NCBI RefSeq assembly: GCF_014640315.1 | Contig: NZ_BMGS01000004.1 | Location: 310,001 to 374,000 of the forward strand | Length of the DNA: 64,000 nucleotides | Reading direction: 5' to 3' | DNA from: Hymenobacter glacieicola | GTDB lineage: Bacteria > Bacteroidota > Bacteroidia > Cytophagales > Hymenobacteraceae | Position numbers and translations under genes: made by a program | In this document: in pieces, positions 43,311 to 51,880 of the stretch | Layout of the letters: every line of letters starts with the position of its first letter | Numbering within the stretch: the first letter of the stretch is position 1 | Notes under the pieces: generated by a model | What the model saw: only the letters and a program-made list of their open reading frames with translations | Databases searched by the model: none | Told to the model about the DNA's origin: nothing

Positions 43311-44604
43311 ATCGGCCCTGCCGGGCATCCGCAACCAACACCGCCAGCAGCAACCCGTATTCCAGCCCCACCACCCATAGGTTTTCGGTGTAGGCGGAAG
43401 TGCGGTAGGCCGAATAGGAAAGCACCGCCAGCCCCGACCACGCCACGGGATAGTGCAGGCGGGTGAACACGCCCAGGGCTATCAGTGGCGTGATGTACCA
43501 CGGGTGTACTGTGGTGGCCAGCAAAAAGTACAACGTCAGGAGCAGGAGCAGGGCGCGGGGAAGTGTTGCCCAGGCCGGTTGCCGCTCGCGCGCTGCCAGC
43601 AGCAGGCTACCCACGGCCGTAGCGCACGCCAGCGCCGGCCCAATGCGGGCAATATCGTTGTAACCCTTGTACCACTGGCCGGCGGCCCGCAACAGGTAGT
43701 ACACGCTGGCATTAAACTCAAAGTTGCGGAAGTACAGCGTGAGGCTGCGCCCGATGTTGCGAAACAACTCAATGGATAGAAAGGGCGCGAACAGCACCAA
43801 CAGCCCTATTGCCAGCACCGATAGAAAGCGCAGTAGCTGGCCCCAATCCAGGCGGCGCACCAGCAGGGGCAGCACCAGCAGGGGCAGCAGCTTGGTAGCG
43901 ACGGCCAAGGCCAGGGCCGCGCCTGCCCGCGCCACTTGGCCACGGGTAGCCAGCCAGAGCAGCAGCAGCAGCAAGCAGACGACTAGCGCCTCGAAGTGCA
44001 GATTGCCCGTTAACTCCACGAGTACCAGCGGGTTGAGCAAGTACCACAAGGCTTGTTGCGCTGGCAAGTTGAACCGCCGTAACAGGGCGAGCAGCAGCAA
44101 CGCCGTGCCCAGTTCCGCCCCCAGAATCAGCAGCCGCAGGACTACCACAAACCCCAGCGCCGAAGTTGGAAACAAGCGGGCCGCGGCCCCAAATGCTGCC
44201 TGACACACCGGCGGGTACACCGAATAGTAATGCGGGGAATTGAGCCGGGGATATAGCTCGGCTGCCAGCTGGGCCGGAAGTGGGCCCGTGGGTTTTAGCA
44301 GCTCATCGGGCCGGAACTGATACGGGTTGACGCCTTGAGCAACCAGTAGCCCGTCCCACCGAAAGCGGTGGTAATCGTCGGAGAGGGCGGGCAGGGCCGG
44401 CAGCCAGAGCAAGCGCAATACTAGCGCCGCCACCAGGCCCTGGCGCAGAGGTAACCCCGCCCGCATTGCCCAGCCGTATAGCCCAAATGCCAGCAGCAGT
44501 ATCCCCAGCAGCTGCCCAAACTCCGTCCGCGGAGTAGCATAGGCCAGCACTCCGTACAGTGCGGCGCTACCAGCAAGCAGTAGAATACGGACGGCCGGTT
44601 TCAT
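43285..44604 (-). CDS. Polytopic membrane glycosyltransferase (GT87/GT-C type)
   Basis: 439 residues with 10 or more hydrophobic helices. LSDDYHRFRWDG near residue 75 is the acidic loop after the first helices typical of GT-C mannosyltransferases, which use lipid-linked sugars outside the membrane. HPWYITPL near the C-terminus is another common element. The acceptor is unknown. Last gene of a leftward three-gene glycosyltransferase group (61 bp after the previous gene). Its coding end overlaps the convergent lipoprotein gene. Confidence 0.82.
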   Translation of the reverse strand: MKPAVRILLLAGSAALYGVLAYATPRTEFGQLLGILLLAFGLYGWAMRAGLPLRQGLVAALVLRLLWLPALPALSDDYHRFRWDGLLVAQGVNPYQFRPDELLKPTGPLPAQLAAELYPRLNSPHYYSVYPPVCQAAFGAAARLFPTSALGFVVVLRLLILGAELGTALLLLALLRRFNLPAQQALWYLLNPLVLVELTGNLHFEALVVCLLLLLLWLATRGQVARAGAALALAVATKLLPLLVLPLLVRRLDWGQLLRFLSVLAIGLLVLFAPFLSIELFRNIGRSLTLYFRNFEFNASVYYLLRAAGQWYKGYNDIARIGPALACATAVGSLLLAARERQPAWATLPRALLLLLTLYFLLATTVHPWYITPLIALGVFTRLHYPVAWSGLAVLSYSAYRTSAYTENLWVVGLEYGLLLAVLVADARQGRFSAQPQRA

Positions 44605-44665
44605 AGAACAGCGCAGGAGGCAAGGTTGGCGAAGGCAGGGCTAGCAGCAGTTTCTACTTCGGAGC

Positions 44666-46156
44666 CTAGGAAGCATGCCGCAATGAATAGTAAAAGACCA
44701 GCCCGTAACCCGTGGCCAGGAGCACATGCGTGGGTAGGAGTCCAAACTCGCGCAGATAAATGCCGGCCCCGATTCCAACTAGAAAGTACAGGCACAACAG
44801 CCCTTCCAGCAGCGTGAGGCCGCTGAGCAGGCGGCTGGTGCGGTAGCGGCGGCCTCGCCAGGCCCCTGGCTGCTGCACCAGCCCCAGCTTGGGTGTGCGG
44901 ATAAACGCGGTGCGCTGGCCTAGCAAACCAAGCAGCACCGCCCGGGAGTTGTGCAAGGACAAGCCCATGGAAAACGCCAGAAACAACAGCAGCTGCCCCC
45001 CAAAGCCGGGCCGGGGCGGCGGCCGGTCTAAGGCGGCCCGCTGCCAGGCCGTGCGGAAGTAGAAAACCAGCGGCACCAGCACCACCAGAAAGCCGGTGGC
45101 CATTTGAAAGGCTGGCTCCAGCTGCGGCACCCGGGCCCGCATGAACACCAGTGGCACGCTTAGCACGGCCATCAGCAGAATAGCCAGAAACACCGTGCTG
45201 TTTAGCAAGTGAAAAGTAGCTTGCAGGCGCGTGCCCAAGGGCTGGTTTGAACGCCATACGGCACCCAGGTGCTTACGAGCCGTTTCGGCGCCCCCCTTGG
45301 TCCAGCGGAACTGCTGCGACTTGAGGGCATCCATGGTGGCGGGCAGCTCCGCCGGGGCCGCTACCTGCGGTAAGTAGCGGAAGTGCCAGCCCCGCAGCTG
45401 GGCCCGGTAGCTCAGGTCGAGGTCTTCGGTGAGGGTATCGGCGTGCCAGTTGCCGGCGTCCTCAATGCAGGCGCGGCGCCACACGCCCCCGGTGCCGTTG
45501 AAGTTCAGGAAGTGCCCGCCTTGCCGCCGGCCTACCTGCTCCACGTAAAAGTGAGCGTTCAGGGCGAAGGCCTGCAGAGTAGTCAGCAAGGAGTAGCCCT
45601 CGTTGAGGTGGCCCCAGCGGGTTTGCACTACCCCGGTGCGGGTGTTTTCCGCCTCATCAAGAAAAAAATGAGGTATAACTTGCTCCAGAAAATCGGGCGG
45701 GGGCACGAAGTCGGCGTCAAAAATGGCAATCAGCTCCCCACGGGTAAGCGCGAGGCCGTGGGCCAGGGCACCGGCTTTGAAGCCCGCGCGGGTAGGGCGG
45801 CGCACATGGTCGATGCGCAGACCTTGGGCGCGGTAGTACGCTACCCGGGCGGCTACCAGCGTCACGGTTTCGTCGGTGGAGTCATCGAGGACTTGCAGGT
45901 GCAGGCGCCCGGCGGGGTAGCGCAGGACGGCGCAGGCATCGAGCAGGCGTTCGGCCACAAACACCTCATTGTACAGGGGGAGCTGCACCGTCACCAATGG
46001 CCACTCGGCCGGGGCAGATGGGGTAGGCTGGGGCGGAGCAGCGTAGGCCCGGCGGGCCAGCCGGGTGAGTTGCCACTGGCCCACGCTAAAGCCCAGCAGC
46101 AGCAGCAGGCAGAGCCCGTACAACCCAATCAGCAAAAGTTGTAAAGCAAGTAGCAA
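44666..46156 (-). CDS. Processive-type family 2 glycosyltransferase, membrane-bound
   Basis: 496 residues. One N-terminal membrane helix (about 3-25), a GT2 catalytic domain, and about four C-terminal helices. The D,D,D,QxxRW set is complete: D91 (LDDSTD), DAD at 147-149, TED at 243-245 and QQFRW at 281-285. This layout resembles cellulose-synthase-like and ceramide-glucosyltransferase-like enzymes in Bacteroidota. The donor and acceptor are unknown. Middle gene of the leftward glycan/glycolipid group, 90 bp after the smaller GT2. Confidence 0.9.
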   Translation of the reverse strand: MLLALQLLLIGLYGLCLLLLLGFSVGQWQLTRLARRAYAAPPQPTPSAPAEWPLVTVQLPLYNEVFVAERLLDACAVLRYPAGRLHLQVLDDSTDETVTLVAARVAYYRAQGLRIDHVRRPTRAGFKAGALAHGLALTRGELIAIFDADFVPPPDFLEQVIPHFFLDEAENTRTGVVQTRWGHLNEGYSLLTTLQAFALNAHFYVEQVGRRQGGHFLNFNGTGGVWRRACIEDAGNWHADTLTEDLDLSYRAQLRGWHFRYLPQVAAPAELPATMDALKSQQFRWTKGGAETARKHLGAVWRSNQPLGTRLQATFHLLNSTVFLAILLMAVLSVPLVFMRARVPQLEPAFQMATGFLVVLVPLVFYFRTAWQRAALDRPPPRPGFGGQLLLFLAFSMGLSLHNSRAVLLGLLGQRTAFIRTPKLGLVQQPGAWRGRRYRTSRLLSGLTLLEGLLCLYFLVGIGAGIYLREFGLLPTHVLLATGYGLVFYYSLRHAS

Positions 46157-46246
46157 GCAGCTGGGGAATAGAAAAAGGAGGAAAAGAACTGGGTGTTATG
46201 GTACTGGCTGCACTCGACCCGAAAGCAGCCTAGCCGCTCCCGCGGG

Positions 46247-46960
46247 TTACAGGTAGCGGAAAATAGTCCACAGGATTTTGTAGCCCGCGCCCAGCGTGCC
46301 CTTCACCGTGCCGGACACCTTGCTTACGCCAATGCGCCGCCGGTAACGCACGGGTATTTCCGTGCAGCGCAGCCCTAGTTTCGCCGCCTTTAGCTGCATT
46401 TCTACTGTCCAGCCGTAGGTAGTATCCTGCATGCCGATACGGAGCAGGGCCTCGCGCCGCACGGCCCGAAACGGGCCCAGGTCGGTAAAACGGGCTCCGT
46501 AAAGGTAGCGCAACAGGTTCGTGGCCAGCCAGTTGCCAAACAGTTGCTGGGGTAGCATCGAGCCGGCCTCCCGCTGGCCCAGGGCCCGGGAGCCAATCAC
46601 CAGGTCGGCTTCCTGGCGCAGCAGCGGGGCCACCAGCGCCGTCATATCGGCAGGGTAGTCGGAGTAGTCGCCGTCCAGAAACACGATGATATCGGGCTGC
46701 TCGGCCAGGGGGCGGCCGTAGCAGCGGGCCATGCCGGCCAGGCAGGCGTGGCCATAACCCGGGCGCGGCTCCCGCAGCACGGTAGCCCCGGCGGCGGCGG
46801 CCACCGGGCCGGTCTGGTCACGGGAGTTGTTATCTACCACAATTACCTCGCGCACCAACCCCTTTGGAATTTCGGCCAGTACCCGGCCGATAGATTTCTC
46901 TTCGTTGTAAGCAGGGATAATAACGTCGATGACGGCCGGCGGCAGAAGGGCAACAGACAT
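46247..46960 (-). CDS. Dolichol-phosphate-mannose-synthase-like GT2
   Basis: 237 residues of the family 2 group that charges polyprenyl phosphate with a sugar. VIIPAYNEEKSIG at the N-terminus, VVDNNSRDQT, and FLDGDYSDYPAD (metal-binding acidic motif). There is no clear membrane anchor. It could supply the lipid-linked sugar used by the GT87-like gene downstream. The ATG at 46960 (MSVALLPPAV) is preferred; a 23-residue upstream extension is not family-like. It is divergent from the peroxiredoxin gene. Confidence 0.9.
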   Translation of the reverse strand: MSVALLPPAVIDVIIPAYNEEKSIGRVLAEIPKGLVREVIVVDNNSRDQTGPVAAAAGATVLREPRPGYGHACLAGMARCYGRPLAEQPDIIVFLDGDYSDYPADMTALVAPLLRQEADLVIGSRALGQREAGSMLPQQLFGNWLATNLLRYLYGARFTDLGPFRAVRREALLRIGMQDTTYGWTVEMQLKAAKLGLRCTEIPVRYRRRIGVSKVSGTVKGTLGAGYKILWTIFRYL

Positions 46961-47062
46961 GGGTGGGGCAAGGTTGAGCCTGCAAAGATGCGCAAGTGTG
47001 ACGCTTCCGGCCCCACAACCCGACCACAAACCGCCTCCGGCCCCTGAACTCTGCTTTTTACT

Positions 47063-47113
47063 GGCCTGAGGTAGCGCCCGCGCATGCCTTTTGCTGGGCC
47101 GCTACCTCAGGCC
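47063..47113. repeat. 14-bp inverted repeat between divergent genes
   Basis: GGCCTGAGGTAGCG (47063-47076) pairs with 47100-47113 across a 23-nt loop that can extend the stem (CCC/GGG). It sits in the spacer between the GT2 and peroxiredoxin genes, where both promoters must lie. No T-tract. Confidence 0.5.
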
Positions 47114-47178
47114 AAGCCCTGCAACTCCGGCCGCTGTTTCTTGGTTAGCCGTATACCCCAGCTTTACTTGTAGTACTC

Positions 47179-47643
47179 ATGCTCCAGATTGGCGACCAGG
47201 CCCCCGACTTTACCCTCCGCACCACCACCGGCGAAACCTTCCGCCTCCGCGACCAGCGCGGCCAGCGCAGCGTGGTGCTTTACTTCTACCCCAAGGATGA
47301 TACGCCCGGCTGCACCGCCGAAGCCTGTTCCTTCCGCGACCAGTACCAGGATTTTCAGGACTTAGGGGCGGAGGTAGTGGGCGTGAGCTCCGATAGTGAG
47401 GCCTCCCACCAGAAGTTTACCCAGAAGCACCGCCTGCCTTTTCCGCTGCTGGCCGATGCCGGCGGGCAGGTGCGCAAGCTCTACGAGGTGCCCCGCGCCC
47501 TGCTGGGCCTGCTGCCCGGGCGCGTCACCTTTGTCATTGATAAGGAGGGAATTATTCAATATATCTTTAACTCCATGAGCCGGGCCACCGACCACGTAGC
47601 TCAGGCCCGGGAAGTTCTGCGAAAGCTCGACAGTAGTAACTAG
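47179..47643 (+). CDS. bcp: BCP/PrxQ-type peroxiredoxin
   Basis: 154 residues. Reduces hydroperoxides with a thiol donor in the cytosol. Peroxidatic C45 in YPKDDTPGCTAEAC and resolving C50 five residues later give the atypical two-cysteine BCP mechanism. RVTFVIDKEGII is the usual C-terminal strand. Monocistronic, divergent from the GT2 gene. Confidence 0.95.
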   Translation: MLQIGDQAPDFTLRTTTGETFRLRDQRGQRSVVLYFYPKDDTPGCTAEACSFRDQYQDFQDLGAEVVGVSSDSEASHQKFTQKHRLPFPLLADAGGQVRKLYEVPRALLGLLPGRVTFVIDKEGIIQYIFNSMSRATDHVAQAREVLRKLDSSN

Positions 47644-47844
47644 GGTTGAGCTTTGCAATTGCCTACTTTTGCTGCTTCACGTACTGTTGAGCTTCGGCTG
47701 GCAGTTAGTGAAAGCTGCTCTTTCTTCCTTGCGCGGACCAGCCGTTATCCTGGGCCGGGCATAAATACGGCCCGTGGACCCACTATGGGCTAAGCAGGAA
47801 GAAGCTGGCGAACCCGGAAGTGTAGTCGTGTATCGTAGGTTAGT

Positions 47845-48414
47845 ATGCCCAATTTGTTTCAAGAAGTGTTTGAGCGCGCCCGGCGGGAAAAGCGGCTGTT
47901 AGGAGTGCGTAGTAGCCAAGGCGACCCGTCGCGGTTTTCGGTGGGTTACGTGCTGAGCTACTCCGAGGAAGTAGTGGTGCTGCGCATCATCAACCGCGAC
48001 GGCATGCCCACGGCCATCCAGTCGTTTAATCTGCTGGACGTCTTTCAGTTGGATTTCGATGATCAGTACACCCGTCACGTCGAGTTCAAGGCCGATAACC
48101 TGGACAAAGTGTACGCCGGGTTGAAGTCGCCCGCTTTTCTGGAGCAGGAAGACCTGACGGTGCCCCTGCTGCTGGAGCGGGCCCACCAGGCTGGCCAGCT
48201 GGTAAACGTATACACCCACCTGAGCATGGATTACTACGGCTACGTGCGCCAACTCACCCAGGAGCACGTGCTGATGGAGTGCTTCACGGAATATGGCCTG
48301 CCCGATGGCCTGGTTGTCTTCCGCATCGAGGACGTGCGCAACTTTATCTGGAGCAACGAGGACACCCGCGTGCTGGAGCTGCGCCTGAAGCAGCGCGGTC
48401 CGCAGGGGGCGTAG
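47845..48414 (+). CDS. Conserved hypothetical cytosolic protein
   Basis: 189 residues, acidic, no signal peptide or membrane helix. The sequence alternates strands and charged helices: FSVGYVLSYSEEVVVLRIINRDG, VFQLDFDDQYTRHVEFKADNL and two similar-looking halves ending in LMECFTEYGLPDGLVVFRIEDVRNFIWSNEDTRVLELRLKQ. The two halves (about 30-85 and 120-185) look like a duplicated beta-barrel unit, as SH3/Sm-like or Yqg-type domains do, but I cannot name it. A -7 box TACTTTTG lies far upstream (47664-47671). Function unknown. Confidence 0.7.
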   Translation: MPNLFQEVFERARREKRLLGVRSSQGDPSRFSVGYVLSYSEEVVVLRIINRDGMPTAIQSFNLLDVFQLDFDDQYTRHVEFKADNLDKVYAGLKSPAFLEQEDLTVPLLLERAHQAGQLVNVYTHLSMDYYGYVRQLTQEHVLMECFTEYGLPDGLVVFRIEDVRNFIWSNEDTRVLELRLKQRGPQGA

Positions 48415-48486
48415 CCAGCGGCGGCGTAACCTCTGGGCCGGAAAGATGGTTGGAAGTAGCAACTGCTTCCTTTTCGCTTTTCTGCT

Positions 48487-49485
48487 ATGCTGCGTTTCCT
48501 TTCCGGCCTGCTGTTGCTGGCGCTGCTCACTACTTCAGTGGCAGCCCAACCTTCTGCGCCCACCAGCCTCAACGCTACCCTCGACGGGTACGAATATCCC
48601 TTTCCCGTTCGCTACCTGCCCCTGACCCTTGAGGGCCAGCGCTTGCGCATGGCCTACATGGACGTGGCCGCTACCAGCAAGCCCAACGGCCGCACGGTAG
48701 TGCTCCTGCACGGCAAAAACTTTTTTGGGGCCTACTGGCGCGAAACCATTAAGGCCCTAAGCGGGGCCGGCTTCCGGGTGGTAGTGCCAGACCAGATAGG
48801 GTTTGGCAAGTCGGACAAGCCGGATATTCATTATTCCTTTCACCAACTGGCCCTGAACACCCGCCGCCTGCTCGATACGCTGGGCGTGCAGAAGGTAGTG
48901 GTGGTTGGCCACAGCATGGGCGGCATGCTGGCCACCCGGTTTGCCCTGCTCTACCCGCAGCTCACCGAGCGGCTGGTGCTGGAAAACCCCATCGGACTGG
49001 AGGACTACCGCCTGGGCGTGCCCTACCAACCCATTGCCCAGGCCGAAGCCTCGGAGCGCAAAAGCACCGAGGAAAGCATCCGCAAGTACCACGCTACCTA
49101 CTACCCCCACGGCTACCCCAAAGCCCACGACGAGTGGCTGCTGCCCTTGGCGGCCCAAACCCGCCACCCCGATTTCCCGCGGGTTGCCCGCGCCAACGCC
49201 CTCACCTTCGACATGATTTACCAGCAGCCCGTGAGCTACGAGTTCAGTCGGGTGCAGGTACCCACCTTGCTTATCATCGGGCAGGACGACCGTACGGTAG
49301 TGGGTAAGGGCCTGATTAAGGACCCCGTCGTGCTGGCCCGCATGGGCCAGTATCCGGAACTCGGCCGCCGGACCGCCGCCCAAATTAAAGGAGCCAAGCT
49401 GGTGCCGTTGCCCGGGGTAGGCCACATTCCGCACCTGGAAGCTACTTCGCAGTTTCTGGCGGCGCTGCTGGCGTTTGTGAAGTAA
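48487..49485 (+). CDS. Secreted alpha/beta hydrolase
   Basis: 332 residues. Signal peptide 1-20 (cut after VAA). The alpha/beta hydrolase triad is S143 in GHSMGG, an aspartate in IIGQDDRT and a histidine in GVGHIPHLE. LLHGKNFFGAYW is the oxyanion-hole loop. Carries an ester-, lactone- or haloalkane-type hydrolase fold; substrate not determinable. Monocistronic. Confidence 0.92.
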   Translation: MLRFLSGLLLLALLTTSVAAQPSAPTSLNATLDGYEYPFPVRYLPLTLEGQRLRMAYMDVAATSKPNGRTVVLLHGKNFFGAYWRETIKALSGAGFRVVVPDQIGFGKSDKPDIHYSFHQLALNTRRLLDTLGVQKVVVVGHSMGGMLATRFALLYPQLTERLVLENPIGLEDYRLGVPYQPIAQAEASERKSTEESIRKYHATYYPHGYPKAHDEWLLPLAAQTRHPDFPRVARANALTFDMIYQQPVSYEFSRVQVPTLLIIGQDDRTVVGKGLIKDPVVLARMGQYPELGRRTAAQIKGAKLVPLPGVGHIPHLEATSQFLAALLAFVK

Positions 49486-49566
49486 AACCTATTGGGATAA
49501 AGCGGTGGTGGGCAACCTTTTATACTCGTGAAGAATCGGTTTTTAGAATCCCCTAGCTGAATTACT

Positions 49567-49908
49567 ATGAAGATGTTGCTGTCGGTCGGCTGCTGTTTTC
49601 TGGTCTATGCCGCGCATGCCCAATCTGCGCCCGTTGCCGATACCGAAGTAAGTACCCGGCCAACCTTGGGCGTTAACCAGCCCCAACCGCGTGGAGCCAA
49701 CGGGCGGAGTTCAAGCCGGAAGCGACGCGCCGTAAGCCCGCAGTCAGATCGGGCTACCACCTCCGGTACTTATCAAACCCGGCCCCATACTATGCGCGTG
49801 GCGGTGCCCGACACGGCCGGTCAGAAAATGCCGCGTATGAAAATGCCAGCTTCCGCCCCGGAAAAAAGCGTTGCACCGCTGCCGCCCCAGCGAAGGGTGC
49901 GAGAATAA
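49567..49908 (+). CDS. Small secreted basic hypothetical protein
   Basis: 113 residues. A signal peptide (MKMLLSVGCCFLVYAAHA) precedes a low-complexity, Ser/Pro/Arg-rich mature part without recognisable domain (SSSRKRRAVSPQS, PQRRVRE). It may be a short disordered exported protein. The gene could be real because the signal peptide is clear, but there is no family support. Next to the alpha/beta hydrolase gene on the same strand, 81 bp away. Confidence 0.5.
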   Translation: MKMLLSVGCCFLVYAAHAQSAPVADTEVSTRPTLGVNQPQPRGANGRSSSRKRRAVSPQSDRATTSGTYQTRPHTMRVAVPDTAGQKMPRMKMPASAPEKSVAPLPPQRRVRE

Positions 49909-49992
49909 CCAATTTACACCGCTGGGTCAGTTGTGCCGATTCAGGCAACCTGATGGCCCATGAGCCGGTTAGCGCGAAGGTGCTGCGGGCTG

Positions 49993-51411
49993 TTAGCTCA
50001 GAATCCGGAGGCTTTCGGCCGTAATCAGCTGGGAGCCCTGGTAGCGGCCTTCGCGCGGTCCGTTTTCCAGATTAAGCACGCCGCGGGGGCAGACCGTGCT
50101 GCACAGCCCGCAGCCCACGCAGGCGGCCCGGATGATAGGCTCCCCGCGCTGGGCGTACTGTTTTACATCAATGCCCATTTCGCAGATGTTGGAGCAGTTG
50201 CCGCAGGAAATGCACTGGCCGCCGTTGGTGGTAATGCGGAAGCGGGAGAAGTGCTTTTGCAACAGCCCTAGGTAAGCAGCCATGGGGCACCCGAAACGGC
50301 ACCACACCCGGCTGCCCATCAGAGGGTAAAACCCTACCCCGATAACCCCGGCGAAGATGGAGCCGATAAAGAACCCGTACACTTTGCCCAGGCCATCTAC
50401 CGGGCTCAGGCCCCCCAGCAGCGGCACGCCCGACTGCTGCGGGGTAGTAAACCAGCCGGGCAGCGCGCCCGCCGCGCCCAGCCACAGCAGTGCCGTAATC
50501 AGTACGATAAGCCCCAGAATTGGGTAGATCAGGCGTACTTCCCAGCGCCAGGCTTCCCGACTTTTATCGGAAAGGTGGCGGTAAGGGTCGCCGGCGGTTT
50601 CGGCCAAGCCCCCGCAGCCACACACCCAGGAGCAGTACCAGCGCTTTCCGAAAAAGTAGGTAAGCACCGGCGTGGCCAGAAATGACATGACTGCTCCCCA
50701 GAACACCATAAATACGCCCAGCCCTGGCCCGCCATCCTTGAGCAGGTAGCTTACCGTGCCGGGAAACAGGTAGTCTTGCTTCAGGGGCCAGAAGTAGCTG
50801 AAGTAGTACTCCGGGCGCTGCAGGGCCAGCATCAGGCCCGGCAGCAGGAAGGCAAACCCCAGCTGAAAGAACATCACCGATACCGTACGAATCTGTTGGT
50901 AGGGCGAGGGGCGGTATTTCCAGAGCGCCCGGCCCCCCATCACCAGCACGGCTAGGGTGTAGAACGTACCGTACAAAAACCACTGGTCGGCGGGGTGGCG
51001 GCGCAGGGCCTGGCTAAGCGGATCGAGGGCGTGCACGAGCTGATTGAGGGGCCCGAAGTTGCCCTGTCCATCATCGGCGCTAAACCAGTAGAGCACCACG
51101 TAAAAGCCGGTCAGGACCACCGCCGTAAGCCAGGCCAGGCTGCCGCGGCCGGTACTGCCGCGCAGCCAGAGGTTGTCCTGGCGCACACCGGCGGGCTTCC
51201 GGCCAAATGTAAAGGCAGCCCAGCCCAACGTGCCCGCACTCAGCAGCCCCAGGGCTACGAAAAAGCACAGCCGGGCCCGCTCGGCATCCGCATCGAAAGC
51301 TACCGGCAGCAGCAGCAGCAACCCCAGCCCAACCAGGGTTAGCAGTGCTTTCTCAACTCCCGAAACGGGCGTAACGGGCGGGGTAGGGGCAGCAAGCGAA
51401 ACAGTAGACAT
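49993..51411 (-). CDS. Membrane 4Fe-4S protein (NapH/CcoG-like)
   Basis: 472 residues. About six or seven N-terminal and central membrane helices, with a cysteine-rich loop WYCSWVCGCGGLAET and RVWCRFGCPMAAYLG, then two C-terminal 4Fe-4S clusters: C400, C403, C406, C410 and C431, C434, C437, C441. This resembles polyferredoxins of the NapH/NosR/CcoG kind, which relay electrons across the membrane. The ATG at 51411 (MSTVSLAAP) is preferred to a codon 29 residues upstream. It lies at the end of a leftward three-gene set with the His-tailed protein and the FAD oxidoreductase. Confidence 0.88.
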   Translation of the reverse strand: MSTVSLAAPTPPVTPVSGVEKALLTLVGLGLLLLLPVAFDADAERARLCFFVALGLLSAGTLGWAAFTFGRKPAGVRQDNLWLRGSTGRGSLAWLTAVVLTGFYVVLYWFSADDGQGNFGPLNQLVHALDPLSQALRRHPADQWFLYGTFYTLAVLVMGGRALWKYRPSPYQQIRTVSVMFFQLGFAFLLPGLMLALQRPEYYFSYFWPLKQDYLFPGTVSYLLKDGGPGLGVFMVFWGAVMSFLATPVLTYFFGKRWYCSWVCGCGGLAETAGDPYRHLSDKSREAWRWEVRLIYPILGLIVLITALLWLGAAGALPGWFTTPQQSGVPLLGGLSPVDGLGKVYGFFIGSIFAGVIGVGFYPLMGSRVWCRFGCPMAAYLGLLQKHFSRFRITTNGGQCISCGNCSNICEMGIDVKQYAQRGEPIIRAACVGCGLCSTVCPRGVLNLENGPREGRYQGSQLITAESLRILS

Positions 51412-51583
51412 AAGGCAGAAAACAGAAACGAATACGTTGGCTTCGGCGCGAAAAGCCCTATCAGCTAGGCCGGAGGTTACCGCCGGCAGCTTCCGCATAC
51501 TAACGCAGCCACCAGCCTGCTAGGAGCACGAACGGGTACTTTTTGCGTGGGCGCTGCGGAAGCTGCCCGGGTGGCCGCGGCGG

Positions 51584-51814
51584 TTAGTGATGATGGTGAT
51601 GGTGCGGATCGTGGGGCTTGCCGAACAAGTTCAGCAGGGAGCCCACCACGTACAGGCCTAACCAGCAAAGGTATAGCCAGTTGTAGCCTTCGGGCTGGGC
51701 GTGGCCCAGCAGCCGGATAATCAGCTGCGCGGCCCCGCTCATGACGGCGCCTACCAGGGCAATGTACTGGAAGCTGTTCAGGGCGCTGGGGTGGTAGAGT
51801 TTGGAGAAATCCAT
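51584..51814 (-). CDS. Small two-helix membrane protein with a natural C-terminal hexahistidine
   Basis: 76 residues. Helices at about 17-36 and 46-65, then GKPHDP and six terminal histidines written with mixed CAC and CAT codons. The tail could bind a metal ion. No family is recognised. The ATG at 51814 (MDFSKLYHPS) is chosen over a longer frame. It sits between the FAD oxidoreductase (66 bp upstream) and the membrane 4Fe-4S gene (172 bp downstream), all leftward, suggesting a joint role. Confidence 0.75.
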   Translation of the reverse strand: MDFSKLYHPSALNSFQYIALVGAVMSGAAQLIIRLLGHAQPEGYNWLYLCWLGLYVVGSLLNLFGKPHDPHHHHHH

Positions 51815-51880
51815 AGGGCAAGCAAAGTGAAACAGGCGGCAGAGTTTCGCCAAAACGGCCGGCAAACCCTGCCGGTCCGG

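Noticed and set aside
47664..47671. TACTTTTG box as promoter of the 47845 gene
   Set aside because: It lies 170 bp upstream and has no -33 partner at the right distance (the nearest TTTG is 8 nt away).
51584..51604. Engineered His-tag or vector sequence
   Set aside because: Codons are mixed, no vector or linker sequence is next to it, and the gene sits in an ordinary operon.
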